64,000 nucleotides of DNA from Streptomyces sp. ISL-94 (GCF_018614075.1 NZ_JAGGOZ010000057.1:1-64000); one strand, 5' to 3'; positions 8,416 to 17,692 are shown, counted from the first letter of the stretch. Translations and numbers: made by a program. The notes: generated by a model not told the origin, from the sequence alone.

Positions 8416-9404
8416 CAGGCGTTCGCCCCCGAGAAGTCCTTGCGGCGAGCGATGATCAGCCGAGCTGCACCGTTGACCAGCAGGGTGAGCAGGAAGAGGA
8501 CCAGACCGGAGGCGATCAGCGCGTCCCGGCCGAACTCGTTGGCCTCGTCGAACTTCGCGGCGATGTTCTGTGCGAAGGTGCCGCCGCCCGGGTTGAGGAC
8601 GTGCGACGAGATCAGGAAGCTCGGGGAGAGGACGGTCGCCACGGCCATGGTCTCGCCGAGGGCGCGGCCCAGGCCGAGCATCGAGGCGGAGATGACGCCG
8701 GAGCGGCCGAAGGGCAGCACCGACATCCGGATGACCTCCCAGCGGGTCGCGCCGAGGGCCAGGGCGGCCTCCTCGTTCATGCGCGGGACCTGGAGGAAGA
8801 CCTCGCGGCTGACGCTGGTCACGATCGGCAGGATCATGATCGCGAGCAGGATGCCGACGGTGAAGAGCGAGCGGGCGACGCCGACCTGGGTCTTGTCGAA
8901 GAGGTAGGTCCAGCCCAGGTACTCGTCCAGCCAGAGGTTCAGGCCGTTCAGCTGCGGGACGAGGAAGAGGGCGCCCCAGATGCCGTAGACGATCGACGGC
9001 ACGGCGGCCAGCAGGTCGACCACGTAGGCGAGGGGGGCGGCCAGCTTGCGCGGCGCGTAGTGCGAGATGAAGAGGGCGATGCCGACGGCGATCGGAACCG
9101 CGATGGCCATCGCGATGATCGAGCTGACGACGGTGCCGAAGAGCAGGACGGCGATGCCGAAGACAGGGGGGTTGGCCGAGGCGTTCCAGTCGAAGGTGGT
9201 GAGGAAGTTCCCCTCGTTCTTCGACAGGGCGATCGAGGCCCGGTAGGTGAGGAAGGCGGCGATCGACGCCATGATCACCAGGAGCAGGATGCCGGATCCC
9301 TTGGAGAGCCCGGCGAAGACCTTGTCACCGGCGCGGCCGGTGGACCTCTCGCTCTTGGAGACGGGCGGAGCCGTGTCAATCTGGGTGGGTGTGGTGGAAA
9401 CCAT
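8415..9404 (-). CDS. pstC: Phosphate ABC transporter permease PstC
   Basis: A 329-residue permease with a basic, threonine-rich cytoplasmic N-terminus (about 1-35) and six to seven membrane helices. The EAA loop NEEAALALGATRWEVIRM lies near 235-252. It lies 130 bp downstream of pstS, with a strong hairpin in between (9481-9527), which may let pstS be made in excess over the membrane parts, as is usual for binding proteins. Confidence 0.95.
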   Translation of the reverse strand: MVSTTPTQIDTAPPVSKSERSTGRAGDKVFAGLSKGSGILLLVIMASIAAFLTYRASIALSKNEGNFLTTFDWNASANPPVFGIAVLLFGTVVSSIIAMAIAVPIAVGIALFISHYAPRKLAAPLAYVVDLLAAVPSIVYGIWGALFLVPQLNGLNLWLDEYLGWTYLFDKTQVGVARSLFTVGILLAIMILPIVTSVSREVFLQVPRMNEEAALALGATRWEVIRMSVLPFGRSGVISASMLGLGRALGETMAVATVLSPSFLISSHVLNPGGGTFAQNIAAKFDEANEFGRDALIASGLVLFLLTLLVNGAARLIIARRKDFSGANA

Positions 9405-9480
9405 GGTCTTTCCGGTCTGTTTGGGGGGCAGGCCCCCTGGCGGCGGTGCACCGGATTTCCCCTGGGTGGAGGGGAAGGTT

Positions 9481-9527
9481 CCCCCGAGGTGGCGGTGCCC
9501 GGACGGGGGCGGCCGACACCTCGGGGG
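9481..9527 (-). terminator. Hairpin between pstS and pstC (partial terminator/attenuator)
   Basis: A perfect 11-bp inverted repeat, CCCCCGAGGTG/CACCTCGGGGG, starts 8 bp after the pstS stop on the transcribed strand. No long T-tract follows, so partial termination or 3' mRNA protection is more likely than a full stop. It fits the need for more PstS than PstCAB. Confidence 0.7.
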
Positions 9528-9534
9528 TCAGGAT

Positions 9535-10671
9535 TCAGCCCAGCGTCTTGATGGCTTCGCGGACCTTGGCGTTGATCTCGGCGGGGATCGGCGCGTAGCC
9601 GTTCTCCAGGAGGACCTTCTGGCCCGCGTCCGAGGCGGCGTAGTTCAGGAAGGACTTCACGGTCGGGAGCGTCTCGGCCTTGTTGCCCTTGTCGCAGACG
9701 ACCTCGTACGTGACCAGGACCAGCGGGTAGGCGCCCTCGGCCTTGGTGGTGTAGTCGAGCTTCAGGGCCAGGTCCGAGCCGGTGCCGGCGATCTTGGCGG
9801 CGGCGATGGCCTTGGAGGCGTTCTCACCGGTGGCCTTCACCGGGGCGGCGGCGCCCGTGTTCAGGTCGACCGTCTTGATGTTCTGCGAGCCGGCGAAGGA
9901 GAGCTCGAAGTAGCCGATCGCACCGTCGACCTGCTTGACCTGGGCGGCGACACCGGCGGAGCCGGAGGCGGCCTGGCCGCCCGGGGCGGCCCACTTCTTC
10001 GCGGCCTCGTGCGGCCAGGCGTCGGGAGCGGCGGTCTTGAGGTACTTGGTGACGTTCTCGGTGGTGCCCGAGTCGTCGGAGCGGTGGAAGGCCTGGATGG
10101 CGGTGGAGGGAAGCGTGACGCCCGGGTTCAGCTTCTTGATCGCCTCGTCGTCCCACTTCTTGATCTTGTCGTTGAAGATGTTGGCGACCGTGGCGGCGTC
10201 GAGGTTCAGCTTGTCCACGCCGGCGACGTTGAAGCCGAGGGCGACGGGGCCGCCGACCATCGGCAGGTTGATGCCCTGGCCACCGGTGCAGATCTTCTTG
10301 GACTCCTCGACTTGCTCCGGCTTCAGCGCCGAGTCGGAGCCGGCGAAACCGACGGTGCCCTGGTTGAAGGCGACGATGCCCTCACCGGAGGAGGACGACT
10401 TGTAGTTCACCTCGACGCCGGAACATGCGGCCATGTAGTTCTTCACCCACAGCTCGACCGCGTTCTTCTGCGCGGAAGAGCCCGAGGCGAGGAGCTTGCC
10501 CTTGGCGTCGTCGCACTTGATGTCGCCCGCGGCGGCCGTGGAGGGCTTCGTCGTGCCGTCGGCGGTCTTGGTGTTGTCGTCCGAGCCGCACGCCGTGAGG
10601 ACCAGGGCGCCGGACACGACGAGCGCCCCGAGGGCGGAGGCACGAAGCATGTTCTTGCGCTGAAGCTTCAC
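9535..10671 (-). CDS. pstS: Phosphate-binding lipoprotein PstS
   Basis: A 378-residue substrate-binding lipoprotein that captures phosphate outside the membrane for PstCAB. The signal peptide ends in the lipobox VLTAC with Cys28. Phosphate-contact phrases of the family are clear: LLASGSSAQKNA, SSSGEGIVAF and the RSDDSGTT segment near the middle. The GTG start has GGAAGGAA upstream. Transcription is likely driven by the PHO box at 10828-10849, leaving a leader of about 120 nt. It heads pstSCAB. Confidence 0.97.
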   Translation of the reverse strand: MKLQRKNMLRASALGALVVSGALVLTACGSDDNTKTADGTTKPSTAAAGDIKCDDAKGKLLASGSSAQKNAVELWVKNYMAACSGVEVNYKSSSSGEGIVAFNQGTVGFAGSDSALKPEQVEESKKICTGGQGINLPMVGGPVALGFNVAGVDKLNLDAATVANIFNDKIKKWDDEAIKKLNPGVTLPSTAIQAFHRSDDSGTTENVTKYLKTAAPDAWPHEAAKKWAAPGGQAASGSAGVAAQVKQVDGAIGYFELSFAGSQNIKTVDLNTGAAAPVKATGENASKAIAAAKIAGTGSDLALKLDYTTKAEGAYPLVLVTYEVVCDKGNKAETLPTVKSFLNYAASDAGQKVLLENGYAPIPAEINAKVREAIKTLG

Positions 10672-10827
10672 TTTCGGGTGTTCCTTCCAGAAGCCGCCGG
10701 CCGCTTTCTGTATCGGGGCGGCGTGCGAAGAGGACTACGTCGGCGCCCGGGTGAGCCGCTGGTTCTGGCCGGCGACGCGCTCCGTGCACCACTCAAATTA
10801 GGCAGGACAGGTGAAGCGGCCGACCGG

Positions 10828-10849
10828 GGAGAGTGAACGGACGGTGAAC
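10828..10849 (-). promoter_or_regulatory. PHO box (PhoP site) of the pst operon
   Basis: On the minus strand two adjoining 11-bp direct repeats read GTTCACCGTCC and GTTCACTCTCC, the classical Streptomyces PhoP direct-repeat unit. About 25 bp further downstream lies TAATTT, a plausible -10. PhoP is encoded at 52601. This predicts induction of pstSCAB in low phosphate. Confidence 0.88.
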
Positions 10850-10915
10850 CGTGGCGGACGACCCGGTGCGGTGCGGCGGGTCCGCGCGCAGGCGTAACCA
10901 TCCGTTATCCGGCCG

Positions 10916-11878
10916 TTATCTCGACGTGACCGCCGGCTCGGGGAGCCAGACGTGCCGGAAGGCGAGGCGGGCGGCCTCGACCTCGTGGCGCTGGTCGGCG
11001 TGCAGCACGCCGAGGGCGTAGGCCGTGGCGGGGGCGATGCGGGGGGTGCGGGCCGCGGCCGCCGAGGCCGCGGCGGCCTCGGCGGCGTCGCGGTGGCGGT
11101 CCAGGGCCTCACCGGCGATGTGCAGCCGGGCCACGTTCCCGCCCAGCGCCTCCCGGGCGTACCGGTGGACCCGCAGGAGGCGGCGTACCTCATGCCAGAG
11201 CCCGTCGTGGTCCGCGTTGTACGGGTGCTCGTCCTCGGCGGGCGGCAGCGCCGCGACCGCCGCCGACAGGCGGGTTCCGGCCACCTCTGCCAGCGGTACG
11301 AGGACTTCCGCGACCTGCCCCCGGGCCGCGACCGCGTCCAGCGGCACCTCCGAGGCCAGCACCGCCACGGCGTCCGCCACCGCGTGGAAACGGGCGGAGC
11401 CGAGCGCCTGGAGCGTCGCCGAGTGGGCGCGGGTCCGCGCCAGGGTCAGCTGCCGCTCCAGCAGGGCGCCCGCCCGGGCCGAGCCCACGGTGAGTGCGCC
11501 GGCGCCGCCGCGCGGCGACGGGACCTCGGGCGCCCCCGACAGCCGGTGCAGCGCGTCCAGCAGCCGCACCAGCCGGGCGGCGTACGCGTGCTCGTCGGCC
11601 AGGGTCGAGGACAGCCACACCAGCTCGGTGCGCAGCCCGTCCGCCCAGGACGGCTCGGTCACCCCCCGGAAGGTGACCAGGGATCCGCTGATGCGGCGCG
11701 CAGCCCCCCGCAGGCTGCGCGCCGCATCATTTCCTTCCGCGGCATCGGCCCCGCTCCCCGCGTTCTCGGCGTGGAGGCGCAGCGCGCGCAGGAAAGCGGT
11801 GGCCTGGGAGCGCAGGTACGCGCCGAGCACGTCACCCGCGTCCCCCCGGGCCGTCAGGTCATGGTTTGGCTGAGCCAC
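10916..11878 (-). CDS. CHAD domain protein (polyphosphate-associated)
   Basis: A 320-residue helical protein of the CHAD family, whose conserved histidines and basic residues bind inorganic polyphosphate. The core pattern YLRSQATAFLRALRLH near 22-37, RRISGSLVTFRGV near 62-74 and KxxR-like repeats (RRLLRVHRYAREALG near 231-245) fit. Its first 20 bases overlap the end of ppk, so it is translationally coupled to polyphosphate synthesis. A role in localising or handling polyphosphate granules is inferred from family and neighbour. It ends 66 bp before the pst PHO box. Confidence 0.88.
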   Translation of the reverse strand: MAQPNHDLTARGDAGDVLGAYLRSQATAFLRALRLHAENAGSGADAAEGNDAARSLRGAARRISGSLVTFRGVTEPSWADGLRTELVWLSSTLADEHAYAARLVRLLDALHRLSGAPEVPSPRGGAGALTVGSARAGALLERQLTLARTRAHSATLQALGSARFHAVADAVAVLASEVPLDAVAARGQVAEVLVPLAEVAGTRLSAAVAALPPAEDEHPYNADHDGLWHEVRRLLRVHRYAREALGGNVARLHIAGEALDRHRDAAEAAAASAAAARTPRIAPATAYALGVLHADQRHEVEAARLAFRHVWLPEPAVTSR

Positions 11879-14123
11879 GCCGGCGCCTCCGGGCGTCTAT
11901 GAGCATCTCCTGTAGGTGCCGCAGCGGCTGGCCGTCCGCGTCCGTGCTGTGCCGGGTCCATTCGCCGTCCGGGCCCAGGTGCCAGGAGGAGGTGAGGTCG
12001 GACATCCCGGTTTCCAGCATCCGGTCCAGAGCCGCGCGGTGGGCCGGGTCGGCGACCCTGACCAGTGCTTCGATACGGCGGTCGAGGTTGCGGTGCATCA
12101 TGTCGGCGCTGCCGATCCACACCTCGGGCTCGCCGCCGTTGCCGAAGGCGAAGACCCGGGAGTGCTCCAGGAAGCGGCCGAGGATCGAACGGACCCGGAT
12201 GTTCTCCGAGAGCCCGGGGACTCCGGGGCGCACCGCGCAGATCCCGCGGACCCAGATGTCGATGGGGACCCCCGCCTGGGAGGCCCGGTAGAGCGAGTCG
12301 ATGAGCACCTCGTCGACGATCGAGTTCATCTTCAGGCGCACGGAGGCGGGGCGGCCGGCCCGGTGGTGGTCGGCCTCCTTGTCGATGCGCGCTATCAGGC
12401 CGTCGCGCAGCGAGCGCGGCGCCACCATCAGGCGGCGGTAGGTCTCGCGGCGCGAGTAGCCGGACAGCCGGTTGAAGAGGTCGGAGAGGTCCGCGCCGAC
12501 CTGCGGGTCGGCGGTGAGCAAGCCGAGGTCCTCGTAGAGGCGGGCCGTCTTGGGGTGGTAGTTGCCGGTGCCGACGTGGGCGTAGCGGCGCAACAGGTCG
12601 CCTTCCTGGCGCACGACGAGCGACAGCTTGCAGTGGGTCTTGAGGCCGACGAGCCCGTAGACGACGTGGCAGCCGGACTCCTCCAGCTTGCGCGCCCACT
12701 TGATGTTGGCCTGTTCGTCGAAGCGGGCCTTGATCTCGACGAGTACGAGGACCTGCTTGCCGGATTCGGCGGCGTCGATCAGGGCGTCCACGATCGGGGA
12801 GTCGCCGGAGGTGCGGTAGAGCGTCTGCTTGATCGCGAGGACGTCCGGGTCGGCGGCGGCCTGCTCCAGGAAGGCCTGCACCGAGGTGGAGAAGGAGTCG
12901 TACGGGTGGTGCAGCAGGACGTCGCGCTCGCGCAGGGCGGCGAAGATGTCGGGCGCGTGGGCGGTCTCGACCTCGGCGAGGTCCCGGTGGGTGCCGGCGA
13001 TGAACTTCGGGTACTTCAGCTCCGGCCGGTCCAGGGAGGCGATCCCGAAGAGGGCGGTCAGGTCCAGCAGGCCGGGCAGCGGATACACCTCGGCGGCGTT
13101 GACCTTCAGCTCCTGGACGAGGAGGTCCAGGACGCCGGGGTCGATGGACTCCTCGACCTCCAGGCGGACGGGCGGGCCGAAGCGGCGCCGCATGAGCTCC
13201 TTCTCCAGGGCCTGGAGGAGGTTCTCGGCGTCGTCCTCCTCCACCTCGAGGTCCTCGTTGCGGGTCACGCGGAACATGTGGTGCGCCAGCACCTCCATGC
13301 CGGGGAACAGCTCCTCCAGGTGCGCGGCGATGACGTCCTCCAGCGGGACGTAGCGGTGCGGGGAGGCCTCCAGGAAGCGGGAGAGGAGGGGCGGGACCTT
13401 GACGCGGGCGAAGTGGCGGTGGCCGCTGGCGGGGTTGCGGACGACGACGGCCAGGTTGAGGGAGAGGCCCGAGATGTACGGGAAGGGGTGCGCGGGGTCC
13501 ACGGCCAGCGGGGTCAGCACCGGGAAGATCTGGTTCCGGAACAGCGTGAAGAGGCGGGCCTGCTCCTTCTCGGTGAGGTCGGGCCAGCGGATGAGGTGCA
13601 CGCCTTCCTCCGCGAGCGCGGGGGAGATGTCCTGCTGGAAGCAGGCGGCGTGGCGGGCCATGAGCTCGCGCGAGCGCGTCCAGATGAGCTCCAGCACCTC
13701 GCGGGGCTGCAGGCCGGAGGCCGAACGGGTGGCGACACCGGTCGCGATACGACGCTTGAGGCCGGCCACGCGGACCATGAAGAACTCGTCGAGGTTGCTC
13801 GCGAAGATCGCCAGGAAGTTGGCGCGCTCGAGGAGCGGGGTGGTGGGGTCCTCGGCGAGCTCCAGGACGCGCTCGTTGAAGGCGAGCCAGCTGCGCTCCC
13901 GGTCGAGGAAGCGGCCCGGGGGGAGCTCGCTGCCGTCCTTGTCCTCGTAGGCGTCCAGATCGGCGTCGAGGTCGGGGTCGAGGTCGAGGTGGGGGCGGTG
14001 CGCGGAGATGGACCCGATGAGGGCGGGGGGCGTACTGGTGCCGTTCGCTGCCGCGGGGGCCGGGGTGTGAGACGGGTGCTGGGCGGGGACCTCGGTGGGG
14101 CCGGCGCTGGGCTGGTGGCTCAT
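11859..14123 (-). CDS. ppk: Polyphosphate kinase
   Basis: A 754-residue PPK1 enzyme that reversibly moves the ATP terminal phosphate onto polyphosphate. The four-domain family layout is visible: N domain from RFLDRERSWLAFNERVLELA (about 72), the head domain, and the two C domains carrying the His-containing phrases HVGTGNYHPKTARLY and ILGRFLEHSRVFAF that hold the phosphorylated histidine site. About 70 N-terminal residues are low-complexity (acidic DLDPDLDADLDA). Start MSHQPSAG is chosen for a GGAG just upstream; longer frames are not supported. Ppk is a known PhoP target in streptomycetes; a possible PHO box lies at 14222-14243. Confidence 0.96.
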   Translation of the reverse strand: MSHQPSAGPTEVPAQHPSHTPAPAAANGTSTPPALIGSISAHRPHLDLDPDLDADLDAYEDKDGSELPPGRFLDRERSWLAFNERVLELAEDPTTPLLERANFLAIFASNLDEFFMVRVAGLKRRIATGVATRSASGLQPREVLELIWTRSRELMARHAACFQQDISPALAEEGVHLIRWPDLTEKEQARLFTLFRNQIFPVLTPLAVDPAHPFPYISGLSLNLAVVVRNPASGHRHFARVKVPPLLSRFLEASPHRYVPLEDVIAAHLEELFPGMEVLAHHMFRVTRNEDLEVEEDDAENLLQALEKELMRRRFGPPVRLEVEESIDPGVLDLLVQELKVNAAEVYPLPGLLDLTALFGIASLDRPELKYPKFIAGTHRDLAEVETAHAPDIFAALRERDVLLHHPYDSFSTSVQAFLEQAAADPDVLAIKQTLYRTSGDSPIVDALIDAAESGKQVLVLVEIKARFDEQANIKWARKLEESGCHVVYGLVGLKTHCKLSLVVRQEGDLLRRYAHVGTGNYHPKTARLYEDLGLLTADPQVGADLSDLFNRLSGYSRRETYRRLMVAPRSLRDGLIARIDKEADHHRAGRPASVRLKMNSIVDEVLIDSLYRASQAGVPIDIWVRGICAVRPGVPGLSENIRVRSILGRFLEHSRVFAFGNGGEPEVWIGSADMMHRNLDRRIEALVRVADPAHRAALDRMLETGMSDLTSSWHLGPDGEWTRHSTDADGQPLRHLQEMLIDARRRRRGSAKP

Positions 14124-14221
14124 GACTCCATTCTTCCGCGCGGGGAGGACAGGCGCGTCGGAAGTGTTTGCCGTCAGGCGGGGGCGGGGCGGCCGGGGCT
14201 GCATGGGGGGAGAGTCGCAAG

Positions 14222-14243
14222 CGCGTGTTAATGCGTGGTGAAT
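14222..14243 (-). promoter_or_regulatory. Possible PHO box upstream of ppk
   Basis: On the minus strand, ATTCACCACGC is followed directly by ATTAACACGCG: the first is a good 11-bp PhoP unit, the second is degenerate. It lies about 100 bp before the ppk start. PhoP control of ppk is established in S. lividans; the exact box here is inference. Confidence 0.45.
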
Positions 14244-14309
14244 GGCGTGTGGCTTCCCGGGTCTGGCCGGCGCACGAGTGTGCGGCCGGGCGGACCCGGC
14301 ACCGCCGCC

Positions 14310-14658
14310 GGGGCTCCGCCCCCGCACCCCCGCGCCTCAAGCGCCGGCGGGGCTGGGGTGTGGTGCGGCCGGGTGGGCCCGCGCGCCTTCATGCCCGGGG
14401 CTCCGCCCCGGACCCCGCGCCTCAAACGCCGGCGAGGCTGAATGTGCCCCGGCGGGGCTGGATTGGGGCCCGGCTGGGTGGGCCGGTGCGGCTCAAGGAT
14501 CGGGGCTCCGCCCCAGACCCCGCGCCTCAAACGCCGGCGAGGCTGAATGTGCCCCGGCGGGGCTGGGTGTGGCCTGGCGGGGCTGGATTGGGGCCCGGCT
14601 GGGTGGGTGGGTGCGGGTACAGGATCGGGGCTCCGCCCGGGGTGCGGGGTGGAGCCCC
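14310..14658. repeat. Cluster of dispersed GC-rich palindromic repeats (copies 2-5)
   Basis: Between ppk and mshD lie three full copies (14310-14356, 14397-14442, 14502-14545) of the unit GGGGCTCCGCCCC + CGCGCCTCAAACGCCGGCGAGGCTG, plus a hairpin GGGGCTCC/GGAGCCCC at 14627-14658. Between them are GCCCCGGCGGGGCTGG fillers. Apart from these and the possible PHO box, the stretch 14124-14724 holds no gene that I can support. Confidence 0.85.
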
Positions 14659-14724
14659 GGGGCGGCGCCGGGTGCGGCCGGCCCAGTCAGCGGCACTACA
14701 TCCAGCCTCGCCGGCGGCGGGCGG

Positions 14725-15651
14725 TCAGCTTTCTGTGCGGTACATCAGGTCCACCTCGTGGGTGGTGAAGCCGAGGCCCTCGTATACCGCCAGGGCCGCC
14801 GGGTTGTCGGCGTCGACGTACAGCATCGCCGTCGGGAGGCCGGCCTCCGCCAGGTGGCGCAGGCCGACGGCCGTGAGGGCCTTGCCGAGGCCGCCGCCCT
14901 GGGCGCCCGGGCGGACACCCAGGACGTAGACCTCGCCCAGCTGCTCCGCCCGGTGGACCTTGGTCCAGTGGAAGCCGACCAGCTCGCCCTCCCGCTCCGC
15001 GAGGAAGAAGCCCTTCGGGTCGAACCACGGCTGCGCGATCCGGTCGTTGAGGTCGCGCTGGGTCAGCGCGCCCTGCTCGGGGTGGTGCGCGAAGGCGGCC
15101 GCGTTCGCCGCGAGCCAGGCCGCGTCGTCCGCGCCGGGGACGAACGTGCGGATCGTCACCCCGGGCGGGAGCAGTGGTTCGGGGAGCGGGTCCCCCTCGA
15201 ACAGCGGCCTGCGGAGCTGGCGCAGTTCGCGGAAGAGGGTCAGGCCGAGGACCTGGGCGAGGTGGCGGGCGGCCGATTTGCCCCCGTGTGCCCACACCCG
15301 GATCCGCTTGCCGGAGGCGGCCAGCAGGGTCGTGCCCAGCGCCCGCCCGTGGCCGCGCCCGCGCAGCGCCGGGTGGATGACCAGCTCGGCGGCCGGGGCC
15401 TCCACCGGGTCGGTGTCTTCCAGTTGCCCGTATCCGGCGAGCCGGCCGCCCTCGGTGAGCAGGAAGTGCCGGATGCCCTCGCGCGGCCCGCCGCGCAGCT
15501 GGAGCCGTCCCTGCTCGGAGACGGCGGTGGTGCCGTCGGTGCGCGCCGCTTCCTCGATCAGGGCGAGGACGGAGTCGGCCTGTTCCTCCGTCAGCTCGTC
15601 GAGGGTCTGAATCTGCCGTCCCGGCTCCAGGGCCGCTGCTGCGTCAGTCAT
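14725..15651 (-). CDS. mshD: Mycothiol synthase
   Basis: A 308-residue protein with two tandem GNAT acetyltransferase domains; it acetylates Cys-GlcN-Ins, the last step of mycothiol synthesis. The C-terminal active domain holds the acetyl-CoA loop VLGVRPGAQGGGLGKAL (about 243-259) and the closing phrase MLYVDADNPAALAVYEGLGFT typical of MshD. The N-terminal domain has a degraded loop (VIHPALRGRGHGRAL near 91-105). It is monocistronic. Another mycothiol gene, mshA, is at 45779. Confidence 0.93.
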   Translation of the reverse strand: MTDAAAALEPGRQIQTLDELTEEQADSVLALIEEAARTDGTTAVSEQGRLQLRGGPREGIRHFLLTEGGRLAGYGQLEDTDPVEAPAAELVIHPALRGRGHGRALGTTLLAASGKRIRVWAHGGKSAARHLAQVLGLTLFRELRQLRRPLFEGDPLPEPLLPPGVTIRTFVPGADDAAWLAANAAAFAHHPEQGALTQRDLNDRIAQPWFDPKGFFLAEREGELVGFHWTKVHRAEQLGEVYVLGVRPGAQGGGLGKALTAVGLRHLAEAGLPTAMLYVDADNPAALAVYEGLGFTTHEVDLMYRTES

Positions 15652-15819
15652 GCCAAGAGCCTACGACCGTCGCGGGCGGCCTGCGGGGGCGGGCGCGGGC
15701 TCGGTCCGTCTTCTGCGCGTAACCAGCTCGATACCCGCTCCCCCCTGTCGTGCTACGCGCGTTGACCATAGGCTTCGTCGGACCTCCCGAGCAGTATCGC
15801 TGTCCACAAAGGGGATTAA

Positions 15820-17634
15820 ATGTCAGCGACGCCACAACGGCACCGCCGAGCCCTCCGGTTGACCTACACCGCCCTCGCCGTCACGGCCGGGGCCGGGGCG
15901 ATGGTCGCCGCCGCACTGCCGGCCGGGGCCGCGAGTGGTGGCGGTGCCGCCAAGAGCCGGACCGTCGATGTGCAGATGCTGTCGTTCAACGACTTCCACG
16001 GCACGCTGGAGCCCCCGCAGGGTTCCTCGGGCAATGTGAGCGAGCGTCAGGCCGACGGCACCACCAAAGCCATACCCGCGGGCGGTGTCGAATACCTCGC
16101 GACCAGCCTGCGCGAGGCCCGCAAGGGCCACGAGTACTCCGTCACCGCCGCAGCCGGTGACATGATCGGCGGCAGCCCGATGCTGTCCGGCCTGTTCCAC
16201 GACGAGCCGAGCATCGAGGCGCTGAACAAGCTCGACCTGGACGTCACCAGCGTCGGCAACCACGAGTTCGACGAGGGCAGGGCCGAGCTGCGCCGCATGG
16301 CGTACGGCGGCTGCCACCCGGTCGACGGCTGCTTCGAGTACGGCAAGGAGTTCACGGGCTCCGAGTTCCCGTTCCTCGCCGCCAACGTCACGGACGAGAA
16401 GACCAAGCGTCCGATGATGTCGCCCACCTTCATCTGGAAGAAGGGGGACGTGAAGATCGGCTTCATCGGCGTCACCCTGGAGGGCACGCCGGACGTCGTC
16501 ACCGCCGAGGGCGTCAAGGGCCTGAAGTTCGGCGACGAGGTCGAGACGATCAACAAGTACGCGGCCGAGCTGAACAAGCAGGGCGTGAAGTCGATCGTCG
16601 CGCTGATCCACGAGGGCGGACTGCCCGCGAGCGGCGCGTACAACTACGACTGCGACGTCCCGGGCGCCGGCGCCGGTATCTCGGGCGCGATCGTGGACAT
16701 CGCCAAGAACGTGGACCCGAAGGTCGACGCGCTGGTGACCGGCCACACGCACCAGGCCTACGCCTGCAACATCCCGGACCCGGCGGGCAACCCGCGCATG
16801 GTGACCTCGGCCGCCTCGTACGGCCGCCTGTTCACGGACACCACGCTGACGTATGACCGCCAGACCAAGGACATCGTCCGCACCGCGGTCTCCGCGCCGA
16901 AGCCGGTCAACAAGGTCGTCACCCGGGACCAGCCCAAGGCCCCGGACATGACCGAGCTGATCACCCGTTGGAACGCCCTCGCCGCCCCGGTCGCCAGCCG
17001 TCCGATGGGCTTCATCTCGGCGGACATCCCGGGCCGCGGCTGGGAGGCGCCGGAGAAGCCGCTGGGCGACCTGATCGCCGACGCGCAGCTGGAGGCCCTG
17101 GCCCCGGCCGACAAGGGCGGCGCGCAGCTGGCCATCATGAACCCGGGCGGCATCCGTGCCGACCTGGCCTACAAGGCCGCGGGTTCCGAGGGCGACGGCG
17201 TGGTGACGTACGGCGAGTCCTACACGGTCCAGCCGTTCACCAACATGATGAACATCGTGGACCTGACCGGCGCGCAGCTGATCACCGCGCTGCAGCAGCA
17301 GGTCAGCGGCCCGGTCAACGGCGCGAGCCCGAAGATCCTCCAGGTGTCGAAGGGGTTCGCCTACACCCTCGACCTGACGAAGACGGGTGCCGACCGCATC
17401 GTGGTGGACTCGGTGAAGCTGAACGGCGCGGCGATCGACCCCGCCAAGACCTACCGGGTCGCGATGAACGAGTTCCTCGCGGGCGGCGGTGACGGCTTCA
17501 CCGTCCTGAAGGAGCACAAGCACAAGCTGGTGGGCGCGTCCGACCTGGACTGCTTCAACGCCTACCTGGGCAAGTCGACGGCCGCGAGCCCGATCGCGCC
17601 GCCGGCGGCGGACCGGATCACGGTCGTCAAGTAG
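15820..17634 (+). CDS. Secreted 5'-nucleotidase / metallophosphoesterase
   Basis: A 604-residue exported enzyme that frees phosphate from extracellular nucleotides. A signal peptide (to about residue 38, ending PAGAAS) precedes the metallophosphoesterase domain with all metal motifs: FNDFHG, AAGDMIGGSP, VGNHEFDEG and TGHTHQAY. The C-terminal 5'-nucleotidase domain carries NPGGIRADL and the substrate region QPFTNMMNIVDLTG. The ATG follows AAAGGGGATTAA. Equivalent Streptomyces proteins are phosphate-starvation induced; no clear PHO box is seen in the 168 bp upstream. A strong terminator follows. Confidence 0.94.
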   Translation: MSATPQRHRRALRLTYTALAVTAGAGAMVAAALPAGAASGGGAAKSRTVDVQMLSFNDFHGTLEPPQGSSGNVSERQADGTTKAIPAGGVEYLATSLREARKGHEYSVTAAAGDMIGGSPMLSGLFHDEPSIEALNKLDLDVTSVGNHEFDEGRAELRRMAYGGCHPVDGCFEYGKEFTGSEFPFLAANVTDEKTKRPMMSPTFIWKKGDVKIGFIGVTLEGTPDVVTAEGVKGLKFGDEVETINKYAAELNKQGVKSIVALIHEGGLPASGAYNYDCDVPGAGAGISGAIVDIAKNVDPKVDALVTGHTHQAYACNIPDPAGNPRMVTSAASYGRLFTDTTLTYDRQTKDIVRTAVSAPKPVNKVVTRDQPKAPDMTELITRWNALAAPVASRPMGFISADIPGRGWEAPEKPLGDLIADAQLEALAPADKGGAQLAIMNPGGIRADLAYKAAGSEGDGVVTYGESYTVQPFTNMMNIVDLTGAQLITALQQQVSGPVNGASPKILQVSKGFAYTLDLTKTGADRIVVDSVKLNGAAIDPAKTYRVAMNEFLAGGGDGFTVLKEHKHKLVGASDLDCFNAYLGKSTAASPIAPPAADRITVVK

Positions 17635-17644
17635 CTCCCGCAAG

Positions 17645-17689
17645 CGCCGAAGGGGCGGTGGGCCTGGGCGGCCCGCCGCCCCTTCGGCG
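17645..17689. terminator. Bidirectional terminator
   Basis: A 14-bp stem, CGCCGAAGGGGCGG/CCGCCCCTTCGGCG, between the convergent 5'-nucleotidase and alpha/beta hydrolase genes. Confidence 0.88.
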
Positions 17690-17692
17690 TTG

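Noticed and set aside
11916..14231. Very long plus-strand open frame opposite ppk
   Set aside because: A G+C-bias shadow: low-complexity Val/Gly/Glu/Asp-rich product, no motif, exactly antisense to the clear ppk gene. The same holds for the long antisense frames over the pst genes, the 5'-nucleotidase, cysS and rlmB.
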